Shown here one piece after another: positions 1-6,996 of a DNA stretch of 9,086 nt; within the stretch, counting starts at the first letter, position 1; the number at the start of each line of letters is the position of its first letter. The position numbers were made by a program, and so were the translations under genes. The DNA is from CAZXCQ01 sp964639275 (GTDB lineage Bacteria; Desulfobacterota; DSM-4660; Desulfatiglandales; Desulfatiglandaceae). The stretch covers positions 1-9,086 of the forward strand of contig CAZXCQ010000253.1 of the NCBI GenBank assembly GCA_964639275.1, in the 5' to 3' direction. A model generated the notes under the pieces. The model did not search any database, had not been told where the DNA came from, and saw only the letters and a program-made list of their open reading frames with translations.

Positions 1-19
1 CCTCTCTGGGGTCGATCTG

Positions 20-682
20 ATGGATGAGATTCGTTATACGCTGATCTCCGACGGGGCCTCCGATCGCGCGTTGCTTCCCATCCTTACCTGGGTCTTGAGG
101 AAAAAAGGCGATGTAAGACGAGTCCAACCTGAATGGGCCGATTTGGGTCGTTTGCCTCGTCCACCGCAAAGTCTGCTTCAGCGTATTTTGTCTGCAATTG
201 ATCTTTATCCATGCGATCTGCTCTTCGTACATAGAGATGCTGAAGGAGAAGATCCCGGAACTCGCTACAGGGAGATTTGCAATGCACTACAGGAAGCTGA
301 GAAGCGGGGTTTTCAGGTACCGGCCATCTGTGTAGTGCCTGTGAGAATGACGGAAGCTTGGTTGCTTTTCGACGAACGTGCGATACGGCGTGCTGCTGGT
401 AATCCCAACGGAACAAATCCATTGGATATGCCTGATCTATCCCTAGTTCAACAAATTCCCGATCCAAAGAGCTTCTTATTTCAGATTTTGAGAGATGCCA
501 GCGGGCTTTCAGGGAGACGTCTGAAAAAGTTCAACACGGATGAATGCCGCATTCGTATCACGGAATTGATTTCCGATTTTTCGTCATTGCAGCAACTGAG
601 TGCGTTTCAAAGGCTTGAAAATGATATTTCTGCACTAAAACAAAACAACTGGTTTTTCGAGACTGACAAAGAAGCCCCATAA
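20..682 (+). CDS. TOPRIM-like DUF4276-type protein, probable partner of an upstream AAA ATPase
   Basis: 220-residue protein. The N-terminus (residues 5-25) carries 'LISDGASDRALLPIL', which matches the first TOPRIM motif (normally 'vEGxsD') with Asp11 in place of the usual Glu. Residues 66-78 'CDLLFVHRDAEGE' give a DxD-like acidic pair (Asp73, Glu75) after a hydrophobic strand. 'PVRMTEAWLLFD' (107-118) and 'GLSGRRLKKF' (162-171) are further blocks I remember from this family. From family knowledge, such proteins sit directly behind an AAA ATPase gene and resemble the nuclease half of OLD- or PARIS-like defence pairs. That role is inferred here, since the ATPase would lie outside the window. 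The ATG at 20 overlaps stops in both other forward frames (TGA 18-20 and TGA 25-27), as expected for translational coupling to an upstream gene. The frame itself stays open to base 2, so a more upstream start cannot be excluded. There is only a weak GGGG ribosome binding site (7-10). Codon use looks less C/G-ending than in the genes to the right, hinting at transfer. Confidence 0.72.
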   Translation: MDEIRYTLISDGASDRALLPILTWVLRKKGDVRRVQPEWADLGRLPRPPQSLLQRILSAIDLYPCDLLFVHRDAEGEDPGTRYREICNALQEAEKRGFQVPAICVVPVRMTEAWLLFDERAIRRAAGNPNGTNPLDMPDLSLVQQIPDPKSFLFQILRDASGLSGRRLKKFNTDECRIRITELISDFSSLQQLSAFQRLENDISALKQNNWFFETDKEAP

Positions 683-762
683 GTTTTCCAGCTCAGTTTC
701 TCAAATGGAGGGCGAGACAGGAAAACAAATCATAGACCACTTTTGGTGTTTAATAGGTTGAT

Positions 763-1143
763 ATGAAAAAGAAAAAGAATATAGATCCATTGATTTCAGA
801 GATAGAGCTGGCGTTAGATTTGGACCGGTTCATATCGTACAATCAGTCCTGGGATTTTGTTCGCGGCCTGGATGATACAAAAAGCAAGATTGATGACCTG
901 GTAGAGCGTGGCGAGGCCGATCGGGCGGTTCAGTTCTATGAGCTGTTTCTGTCGGGGTGTTATGAAAAGGCGGGATGCAGCCAAATTTGGCTATCCCTTG
1001 TTGACAGGGTGCGGAAAGAGCATTCCAGAAAATACAGCTTTATTGGAGATTTTGAGGAAATTGCCGCCGGCAAGCGCCCTAAGCAGCCCGAGTCTTTTGA
1101 TAAGAGGTTGCAAAAGAGATGGAAAAGGCAGACATCAAAATGA
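763..1143 (+). pseudogene. DUF6880-like protein with internal deletion (N- and C-terminus joined)
   Basis: 126-residue ORF, intact but apparently a remnant. Residues 10-70 ('ISEIELALDLDRFISYNQSWDFVRGLDD...AVQFYELFLSGCYEKA') resemble the N-terminus of a larger protein family (about 450-500 residues, remembered as DUF6880). In that family 'FLxGCYEKA' is followed by an acidic 'EEiDDSxGxxGxF' stretch. Here the text jumps directly to 'GCSQIWLSLVDRVRKEHSRKYSFIGDFEEIAAGK...SFDKRLQKRW', which resembles the extreme C-terminus of the same family. The junction lies near residues 66-71 (about bases 958-975), and the reading frame is kept. The start ATG follows AGGTT with about 6 nt spacing. The stop TGA overlaps an ATG at 1140 in the htrA frame. 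No function is assigned; the intact family has no role I can state. It may still be translated as a short protein. The alternative is a genuine small protein of unknown family. Confidence 0.6.
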
Positions 1144-1150
1144 GTGCACC

Positions 1151-1158
1151 GGGAAAGG
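1151..1158 (+). promoter_or_regulatory. Ribosome binding site deciding the htrA start
   Basis: GGGAAAGG lies 8 nt before the ATG at 1167. The in-frame ATGs at 1119 and 1140 have poorer or poorly spaced purine tracts, although 1140 overlaps the upstream stop (ATGA) and could be translated by coupling. Confidence 0.5.
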
Positions 1159-1166
1159 TATATGCA

Positions 1167-2432
1167 ATGCTCAAGACAAGTCTTGGAAAGGGAATCCTCC
1201 CCGTCCTATTCACCATCATCGCCGTTTTTGGATGCACGGCCTCTCCACCCATTACCAAGGAGACGGGAAAACAACTGGTTAGCGAGGAGCATCCCATTTT
1301 TGACAAGCGGTTCAAAAAGCTCTCTTTCAAAGACATTGACCTCAAAGATCTCTGGGTAGAGGGCCGGGATCATACAAATGACCGGGTGGTGATCCGCAGC
1401 AATACATTTGTGGAGATCGCCGATGGGGCAAAGGATGCGGTCGTCAGTCTCTACACCCGCCGGTTGGAGGAAAGGGAGGCCAAATTCGGAGTCTCTCCAA
1501 ACGATATCCTGCCATTCAGGATACTGCTCATTTCCGACCTCTTTGACATCATCCCATTCAAGGTGCCCATTCCCTATGAGACCGAGGGGTTCAGCCTGGG
1601 TTCGGGCTTTGTCATCAATCAGGAGGGCTATATCCTCACAAATGCCCATGTCATCTATAATGCCACCGACATCAACGTGGTCTTCTCCGAGGGCAAGAAG
1701 AGATATTCGGCAAAGATCATCGGGATAGACCGGTTGACCGATACGGCACTCCTCAAGATAGAACCGGATTTCTCTCTACAGGTCCTCCCCCTGGCCAATT
1801 CCGACGATTTGAAGCCTGGCGAAATGGTGCTCGCTATGGGGAATCCGCTTGGACTCATGCACTCGGTAACCTCGGGGATTATCAGCGCAAAGGAGCGGGT
1901 TTACCCAGAGTTGAACGAAAAGCTTGTCGATTTTATCCAGACCGATTCCGCCATCAATCCTGGAAACAGCGGCGGCCCTCTGCTCAATCTATTTGGCGAG
2001 GTGGTCGGGATTAACACGGCCCTGGTCACAGAGGCACAGTCAATCGGTTTTGCCATCCCCATCAATACGGTCAAAGAGGTGATGCCCATGTTGGTCCTGG
2101 GACAGACCGAAAGGGGATGGTTTGGGGCCAAGGCCGCTCCACTCACCATCGAAGAGGCAGCAGGGTTAGGCTACCCGGGGGAGGGAGGAATCATTGTCCT
2201 CGCCGTCGAAAAGGACAGCCCTGCGGAAAAGGCGGGGCTCCATCCAAAAGACATTATTGTTGAGATGAACGGCCATCCCTCAAAGAGTTTTGTCCTGTTT
2301 CGGAGAAAGCTGCTGGGTCTCGCACCGGGGCAGGACATTCATCTGAAGGTCTTCAGGGATGGCAATACCAGGGAAATATCCAGCACGCTTGTCAAAAAAA
2401 GCATCAAAGAAAAGGAACAAATCATCGAGTGA
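1167..2432 (+). CDS. HtrA/DegP-type serine protease, lipoprotein with one PDZ domain
   Basis: Periplasmic quality-control protease of the S1C (HtrA) family. With the start at 1167 it has 421 residues. The N-terminus has two Lys, a hydrophobic stretch and 'AVFGC', a lipobox-like site giving a lipidated Cys23, so it is probably membrane-anchored on the periplasmic side. The catalytic triad is complete: His161 in 'ILTNAHVI', Asp192 in 'DRLTDTALLKIE' and Ser268 in 'INPGNSGGPLLN'. The substrate-loop region 'IGFAIPINTVKEVMP' is also present. One C-terminal PDZ domain covers roughly residues 320-410 ('VEKDSPAEKAGLHPKDIIVEMNG'). The single PDZ is DegS-like in layout, but the anchor is lipid rather than a transmembrane helix. 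About 130 residues precede the protease core, including an unusual stretch between 'VSLYTRRLEERE' and the 'GSGFVI' strand. Alternative in-frame starts are 1140 (overlapping the previous stop) and 1119. It converges with the ClC gene, 14 bp away. Family assignment is very secure; the exact orthologue is not. Confidence 0.93.
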   Translation: MLKTSLGKGILPVLFTIIAVFGCTASPPITKETGKQLVSEEHPIFDKRFKKLSFKDIDLKDLWVEGRDHTNDRVVIRSNTFVEIADGAKDAVVSLYTRRLEEREAKFGVSPNDILPFRILLISDLFDIIPFKVPIPYETEGFSLGSGFVINQEGYILTNAHVIYNATDINVVFSEGKKRYSAKIIGIDRLTDTALLKIEPDFSLQVLPLANSDDLKPGEMVLAMGNPLGLMHSVTSGIISAKERVYPELNEKLVDFIQTDSAINPGNSGGPLLNLFGEVVGINTALVTEAQSIGFAIPINTVKEVMPMLVLGQTERGWFGAKAAPLTIEEAAGLGYPGEGGIIVLAVEKDSPAEKAGLHPKDIIVEMNGHPSKSFVLFRRKLLGLAPGQDIHLKVFRDGNTREISSTLVKKSIKEKEQIIE

Positions 2433-2446
2433 GCCAAATTCCCACC

Positions 2447-4210
2447 CTATCGCAGCCTCGCCTCGCTCCTGGCACAGGCCGCAACCTCACGCTCGGTGAG
2501 GATGCCGATGATGTCGTGGGGTCGGGTGTTTTCCAGGATACCTGTCACCAGTGCAAACCGTGAGCCTCTCCGGTCCATTTCCCGCAGGAGATCGTTTATC
2601 GGGTTCTTCTCCGGCGTCATGATATATTGATCCACGGCCATCGCACGCGCCGAAGTTCCTCCGGCATGAGGCGGGATGACTCCGACGATCGAGTCACCGG
2701 AAACGACCAGGCTGGGCATCTCTGAGGGCGCGACCGGATCATCGGCATCGAGCGTACGATACCCCTTGACCATCACATCCCCCACCACCCTGGATTCGGC
2801 CACCGCCGACTGCAACCCCTCGGGAACAATATGACCCCGCCGGAGGAGCTTTAGGGTATAGATGCTCTCGGGCGACAGCCATTTGCGGACCCCATAGGCA
2901 AAGGAGGCTGTTATCATGATTGGCAGGACAACATTTGCGTCCTGGGTCATCTCCAGGATCATCACGGCACCCGTGATGATCGCGCCGGTCGAGGCCCCGA
3001 CACAGGCCGCCATCCCGGCAATGGCAAAGACCACCGGGTGCGCCACGAGACCGGGGAAAGAGTACGACATGACATGACCCACAAGCGCGCCCACCATGGC
3101 ACCCATAAAAAGGGCGGGGGAAAATACGCCGCCTGATCCGCCAGAGCCCAGCGTGAGACAGGTGGTGGCAAATTTGAGGGAAAAAAGCATAAGAAGGAGC
3201 CACGGATCGGTGAGGATGCCCTTGAGGATGTCCATGATGGTGGCATATCCGACCCCCTGTATATAATAATACCCGGTGAAATGCCTGACGAGCCAGATGA
3301 TCACACCGACGGCCAGCATGCCCGAGAGATGACGGGTGTAGGTATTGCCGGGCATGGCGTCAAAGTGGTCTTCGGCCCAATAGATGCCGCGAACAAACAG
3401 GGTTGAGACAAGCCCCATGATAAGCCCAAGGGGGGCGAAAAAAACAAGCCGCCAGGGCGGACGGAGGTGCAAGTCAAGCCCCACGAGAGGAGAAAAGTAA
3501 AAGGAGGGTTGCACGCCTAGGAGGGCCCGGCCAATATAGCAGGCGGTGACGGTGGCAAGCGAGACCGGCAGGATATTCCGGGCATTGACCGATACCAGTA
3601 ACAGCTCTATCCCGAACGCGAGCCCCCCCAGGGGCGCGTTGAAAGTGGCCGCGATGCCGCCGCCTGCACCCGCGGCGATAAGGGTTACGATCTGCCGGGC
3701 GGGTAGACCAAAGAGTTGTCCCAGTGTCGAACCAAAAGATGCACCGATCTGGATGATGGGGCCCTCCCGGCCAACCGACCCCCCACTGCCGATACACATG
3801 GCCGATGCCACGGCCTTGATAAGACCCACCACCGGTCGGATCCGGCCGTCGTTATAATAGATGGCATCCATTACCTCCGGGACACCATGACCCTTGGCCT
3901 CGGGGGCGAATGTCGTTATCAGCCACGCCACCATAAGGGCCCCGATCACGGGCACAAGGATGACGCCTGCGCCCCATAGGCTTGCGGCGGTATGGATGTT
4001 GGCATCATAGTAGAAATGGAACTCGCCAAGAAAGAGGATGTTATGGATGAGGCCGATGAGCATTCGGAAACACCACGCCCCCAGTCCGGCAATAACGCCA
4101 ACCGCCAAGGCGAGAAGACATATAAGGGGGAGGTTTCGGGGTCGGTCCGGGTGCTTCGCCATGCCTATCGCTGTGCAGTGAGATACCTTGGTGTTGTCTG
4201 TTAGGCCCAT
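2447..4210 (-). CDS. ClC-family chloride channel/transporter with a short CBS-like tail
   Basis: Inner-membrane anion channel or H+/Cl- exchanger of 587 residues. Signature motifs appear in order: 'GHGVPEV' (107-113, the GSGIP position, with His108 where Ser107 of E. coli ClC sits), 'GREGP' (147-151, with gating Glu149), 'FNAPLGGLAFGIE' (190-202), 'GGVFSPALF' (360-368, the GxFxP motif) and Tyr451 near the end of the membrane part, probably equivalent to the pore Tyr445. In E. coli ClC the internal proton glutamate is the second Glu of 'IIEEM'; here the aligned pair is Glu202-Leu203, so that proton relay residue is missing. Residues 475-580 look like a reduced CBS pair: 'VVGDVMVKGYRTL', 'PSLVVSGDSIVGVI', then 'VDQYIMTPEKNPINDLLREMDRRGSRFALVTG...IIGILTERE'. 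The second repeat is recognisable and the first is mostly eroded. Met17 (ATG at 4162) is an attractive alternative start, because the first 16 residues are polar and the first ATG lacks a clear ribosome binding site. Confidence 0.92.
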   Translation of the reverse strand: MGLTDNTKVSHCTAIGMAKHPDRPRNLPLICLLALAVGVIAGLGAWCFRMLIGLIHNILFLGEFHFYYDANIHTAASLWGAGVILVPVIGALMVAWLITTFAPEAKGHGVPEVMDAIYYNDGRIRPVVGLIKAVASAMCIGSGGSVGREGPIIQIGASFGSTLGQLFGLPARQIVTLIAAGAGGGIAATFNAPLGGLAFGIELLLVSVNARNILPVSLATVTACYIGRALLGVQPSFYFSPLVGLDLHLRPPWRLVFFAPLGLIMGLVSTLFVRGIYWAEDHFDAMPGNTYTRHLSGMLAVGVIIWLVRHFTGYYYIQGVGYATIMDILKGILTDPWLLLMLFSLKFATTCLTLGSGGSGGVFSPALFMGAMVGALVGHVMSYSFPGLVAHPVVFAIAGMAACVGASTGAIITGAVMILEMTQDANVVLPIMITASFAYGVRKWLSPESIYTLKLLRRGHIVPEGLQSAVAESRVVGDVMVKGYRTLDADDPVAPSEMPSLVVSGDSIVGVIPPHAGGTSARAMAVDQYIMTPEKNPINDLLREMDRRGSRFALVTGILENTRPHDIIGILTEREVAACARSEARLR

Positions 4211-4240
4211 TTACGTCTAAAAACGCGGCTTCTATTGGCC

Positions 4241-4270
4241 TTCATAGCACACGCCCTCCATAATTGTCTA
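4241..4270 (-). promoter_or_regulatory. Candidate sigma70-type promoter for the ClC gene
   Basis: On the minus strand, TAGACA (4270-4265) is followed after 18 nt by TATGAA (4246-4241), giving 5/6 and 4/6 matches to consensus. A perfect TTGACA also lies further upstream (4298-4293) but lacks a good -10 at standard spacing. Visual match only. Confidence 0.3.
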
Positions 4271-4354
4271 AAGGAATTTGGGGTAAACCGTGTGTCAATA
4301 GAAGGCCCTCCATCCTGGCCTCCCGAAACGGGTGGCGATGGGTGAGATCACGGA

Positions 4355-4383
4355 TTGCATACCCATGGATAATGTGCTAAGCT
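4355..4383 (+). promoter_or_regulatory. Weak candidate promoter for pcm
   Basis: TTGCAT (4355-4360), a 17-nt spacer, then TAAGCT (4378-4383). The -35 matches well; the -10 keeps only the first two and last consensus bases. The position, about 55 nt before the start codon, is sensible. Confidence 0.22.
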
Positions 4384-4436
4384 GTTTTATATTTGGCCTG
4401 CCATACTGAGAAAGGTCCCTTCTGAAGAAAGAGGTA

Positions 4437-5090
4437 ATGTCCGGCGTAAACGATTACCGCCTGGCCAGAGAAAAGATGGTCAGAAACCAGCTTGTCCCCC
4501 GGGGAATCGAGGACCCACGGGTACTCGAGGTCATGGGTAAGGTCCCCAGACACCTTTTTGTGGAAGAGGCCCTGATCGGAGAGGCCTATAATGACCATCC
4601 CCTGCCCATTGGCCACAAACAGACCATATCCCAGCCATACATCGTGGCGCTTATGACAGAGGCCCTGGAGCTGGGCGGCAAGGAAAAGGTCCTTGAAATC
4701 GGGACCGGGAGCGGGTATCAGACCGCCATCCTTGCCGAATTGTCGAGAACGGTCTTTACCGTTGAAAGGGTCAAACCCTTGCTCGTAAAGGCGAGGGATC
4801 TTCTAAACGAACTGGGTTACAAGAATATTCTCTACAAGGCCTTTGACGGCACCCTCGGGTGGAAGCAATACGAACCCTATGATGCCATCATTGTCACGGC
4901 CGGTGCCCCCAAGATCCCGCAACCCCTCCTGGACCAGCTCGCAGAGGGTGGAAGGCTCGTTATCCCCACCGGGAACCGATTCAGCCAGGACATGATGAAG
5001 GTGACCAAAAAAGCCGGACGGGTTACCCAGAAAAACTTAGGGGGTTGCCGTTTTGTGGACCTGGTGGGAATCCACGGATGGAAGGAGTGA
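4437..5090 (+). CDS. pcm: Protein-L-isoaspartate O-methyltransferase
   Basis: 217-residue cytoplasmic repair enzyme (EC 2.1.1.77). It transfers a methyl group from S-adenosylmethionine to isoaspartyl residues formed by protein ageing, starting their return to normal Asp. The sequence shows the family N-terminus ('DYRLAREKMVRNQLVPRGI', 6-24), the substrate-site block 'PLPIGHKQTISQPYIVALM' (55-73), SAM motif I 'VLEIGTGSGYQTAIL' (85-99), a motif II acidic turn 'FTVERV' (107-112), and 'YDAIIVTAGAPKIPQPLLDQL' (148-168) followed by 'GGRLVIPTG'. Length and order are typical. The ATG at 4437 is preceded by a purine-rich tract with its GAGG only 2 nt away, so the effective ribosome binding site is probably the upstream GAAG (4424-4427). 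The gene stands alone, divergent from ClC and convergent with the DUF362 gene (6 bp gap). Confidence 0.95.
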   Translation: MSGVNDYRLAREKMVRNQLVPRGIEDPRVLEVMGKVPRHLFVEEALIGEAYNDHPLPIGHKQTISQPYIVALMTEALELGGKEKVLEIGTGSGYQTAILAELSRTVFTVERVKPLLVKARDLLNELGYKNILYKAFDGTLGWKQYEPYDAIIVTAGAPKIPQPLLDQLAEGGRLVIPTGNRFSQDMMKVTKKAGRVTQKNLGGCRFVDLVGIHGWKE

Positions 5091-5096
5091 GGCCCT

Positions 5097-6434
5097 CTAT
5101 TTTACCTGAAAGAACGATTCGTCAAACTCCGGCCTGCCTTCATATTTTTTCATGAAATGCGCCGGGGTCCTGTCCATGTCTTCCAGGATGGCCGGATCGA
5201 TGGGGATCCCGACCTGATGAAAGGCCTCCACAATCTTTTTCTTGGAGGGAGGACACCCTCTCGCACCAATCATCTGTTTGATGTGGGGATTGTCCTTATT
5301 GGCCTGATAGATACACTTGCCGATGAGAATGGTGTGTTTTTTCCCTGGTGTGGCCTGCATCAGCTTCCCTGTCAGCACCTCCACATCATCCCATGGCTCT
5401 CCTTTCCAGGCCCGAGCGATCCCTGTCAGGATCACGCGGGTCAGCGAAGAACAATAGGTACAGAGGGTGAGATCATACTTCGGGTAAGAGAGCCCCTCGA
5501 TCCCCATACGCCTCATGGGGAGGGGGAGGCTGTTGTCCTCGGTGTATGGAAAGGCGTATTCGTGGTAACGGGCAACGTTTTCAATGGCCTCCCCCACTAC
5601 TTCCACATCCGAGAGGTCCATGGGCCTTCCCCGGTCGCGGGCCACATGGCACAGGTGGGGGACATGGGAGGGTTCATATCCCAGGACCCTGGCCCCCACC
5701 ATATCCGCCGAAAGGGTATCCCATGAGGCCACCAGGATATTGCTCCTCCTGATCTTCCCGTCAAACCCGGGGCCCCGCGCATTGGTGAAGATCCCGTCCA
5801 GCAAGGTGAAACAGGATGGGAGGACCTTTGGAAGCCTTGAGACCATAAAGTTGAGATCCTTTTCCGGGTCGGCGCTGTGGCACCTCTGACGCGACTTGAT
5901 ATCCAGGGTTCCTTTCAGGTTTTTGATCCCGAGGCTAACCACTGCCTGGGAGTGGGTCTTGAGGACTGGGAGGTTTACCAAAAGATCGCTTCCGAGCATA
6001 TCGGCATTGAAACTGAGCGTGACCCCCTCTCCAAGGTCAACCGTCTCAAAAGGCCGGTCGTGGACATTGACATACCTCACCCCATATCGCTCTTTTAGTA
6101 CACCATAACCGAGCGTTTCAAAGGCATGCGGGGCTGTTTCCCTGTCCTTTGGGTCGGAAACCACGATCCCTTCTCCGATGGTTATATCATTGACCCCCCG
6201 CTCCTTTAGAAGCACCACCATGTCTTTCACCACCCTGGACGTAGTGATAACACCCCACTTGGGGAATGGTACTGCCTTGGTCCAGAATACGATATTGGGC
6301 TTTACAAATACCTTTGGGTTGGGCCGGAGCCCCTTCAATCCACCGCAGAGTTCAACGGCCTTACGCACCGATCCCAGGGGTCTTTCATAGCGGACAATGG
6401 AGACAAGCTTTTTTGTTGAATTGACACTTCTCAT
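5097..6434 (-). CDS. DUF362 domain protein with four C-terminal cysteines
   Basis: 445 residues from the ATG at 6434. The DUF362 core is recognisable from 'VSIVRYERPLGSVRKAVELCGGL', 'KVFVKPNIVFW', 'ITIGEGIV', 'DLLVNLPVLKTHSQAVVSLGIKNLKGTL' and 'FTLLDGIFTNARGPG'. The family's biochemistry is not established; members often occur with ferredoxin-like cysteine motifs. Here the last 125 residues contain Cys325-x2-Cys328 ('LCTYCSS'), Cys374 ('IGKCIYQ') and Cys394 ('RGCPPSKKK'). This four-cysteine arrangement could hold an Fe-S cluster or zinc, which is my inference. There is no signal peptide or membrane helix, so it is probably cytoplasmic. An in-frame TTG at 6485 would add 17 residues directly after the thioesterase stop. 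ATG 6434 is preferred because AAAAGG lies 8 nt upstream of it. It is the last gene of the five-gene leftward cluster and converges on pcm. Confidence 0.85.
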   Translation of the reverse strand: MRSVNSTKKLVSIVRYERPLGSVRKAVELCGGLKGLRPNPKVFVKPNIVFWTKAVPFPKWGVITTSRVVKDMVVLLKERGVNDITIGEGIVVSDPKDRETAPHAFETLGYGVLKERYGVRYVNVHDRPFETVDLGEGVTLSFNADMLGSDLLVNLPVLKTHSQAVVSLGIKNLKGTLDIKSRQRCHSADPEKDLNFMVSRLPKVLPSCFTLLDGIFTNARGPGFDGKIRRSNILVASWDTLSADMVGARVLGYEPSHVPHLCHVARDRGRPMDLSDVEVVGEAIENVARYHEYAFPYTEDNSLPLPMRRMGIEGLSYPKYDLTLCTYCSSLTRVILTGIARAWKGEPWDDVEVLTGKLMQATPGKKHTILIGKCIYQANKDNPHIKQMIGARGCPPSKKKIVEAFHQVGIPIDPAILEDMDRTPAHFMKKYEGRPEFDESFFQVK

Positions 6435-6442
6435 GGTAATGA

Positions 6443-6448
6443 CCTTTT
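6443..6448 (-). promoter_or_regulatory. Ribosome binding site deciding the DUF362 start
   Basis: AAAAGG on the minus strand, 8 nt before ATG 6434. It favours this start over the in-frame TTG at 6485, which abuts the upstream stop. Confidence 0.45.
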
Positions 6449-6485
6449 CAAAAAGTAATGAGGTGGGGTAACCATTCACGATCAA

Positions 6486-6977
6486 CTACTCGAATTTCTC
6501 AAAAAGAGCGTCCATGTACCTCTTCACCTCGTTAGGAATCAAGTGCAGTTGCTTCTCTGAGAGCCTGACAAACTCGGCCGTGCTCCTCACCATCAGCCTC
6601 TCATGCTCATCCCTGATCTCCGCCTTGGCCCTGATCTTGGGGGGTTCCGAGTCATCCACCAGCCACCCCCGGGCCGTCAAGGGTACCCCGATCATTACAG
6701 GCCTTACATACTTGATGCTCATATTCCGCGTTACCAAAAAGACCTTTTTCCTGTACATAACTGCCCACGACATGATCTCATCAAGGAGTGTGGATATGAT
6801 CCCCCCATGGACCAGATTCTCCCAACCCTCGTGGACTTTTTTGAGGGTAACGGTGGAACAGATCGCATCACCCGCGCGATAGAAGTCCAGGTTTAGCCCA
6901 ATGGGATTAGCTGTCCCGCAGGCAAAACAGTAATGGCCATCGGGTTTTTGAATCGGAATGATTTCCTCTCCCGACAT
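6486..6977 (-). CDS. PaaI-type hotdog-fold thioesterase
   Basis: 163-residue acyl-CoA thioesterase-like protein. Residues 15-29 'HYCFACGTANPIGLN' and 57-72 'VHGGIISTLLDEIMSW' are classic for the PaaI/4HBT hotdog family. In the second block 'HGG' begins the central helix, and Asp66/Glu67 sit where catalytic acids are usually found. The strands 'RNMSIKYVRPVMIGVPLTARGWLV' and 'KIRAKAEIRDEHERLMVRSTAEFV' complete the fold. The natural acyl-CoA is unknown. The start is well supported: AAAAGGGGG lies about 7 nt upstream of the ATG. The gap to the prmA stop is 19 nt, consistent with one transcript. A C-terminal extension of about 25 residues ('KQLHLIPNEVKRYMDALFEKFE') follows the hotdog domain and is probably helical. 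Confidence 0.88.
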   Translation of the reverse strand: MSGEEIIPIQKPDGHYCFACGTANPIGLNLDFYRAGDAICSTVTLKKVHEGWENLVHGGIISTLLDEIMSWAVMYRKKVFLVTRNMSIKYVRPVMIGVPLTARGWLVDDSEPPKIRAKAEIRDEHERLMVRSTAEFVRLSEKQLHLIPNEVKRYMDALFEKFE

Positions 6978-6996
6978 TCGGATCCCCCTTTTCTCT

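Larger units (their letters stand above)
4211..4436. other. Divergent intergenic region between ClC and pcm
   Basis: 226 bp with no credible gene, holding the start regions of both flanking genes. A 9-bp inverted repeat, CTTCTATTG (4229-4237) and CAATAGAAG (4296-4304), spans the candidate ClC promoter. Towards pcm a weak TTGCAT-17-TAAGCT pair (4355-4383) is visible, and a purine-rich tract (4424-4434) precedes the pcm ATG. Confidence 0.5.

Noticed and set aside
1206..1649. 147-residue minus-strand frame inside htrA
   Set aside because: Antisense shadow of a gene with a complete catalytic triad; no domain of its own.
5084..5110. Shared terminator between the convergent pcm and DUF362 genes
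   Set aside because: Only a very short GAGG-CC-CTC palindrome is visible, with no adequate stem, so no terminator is called.
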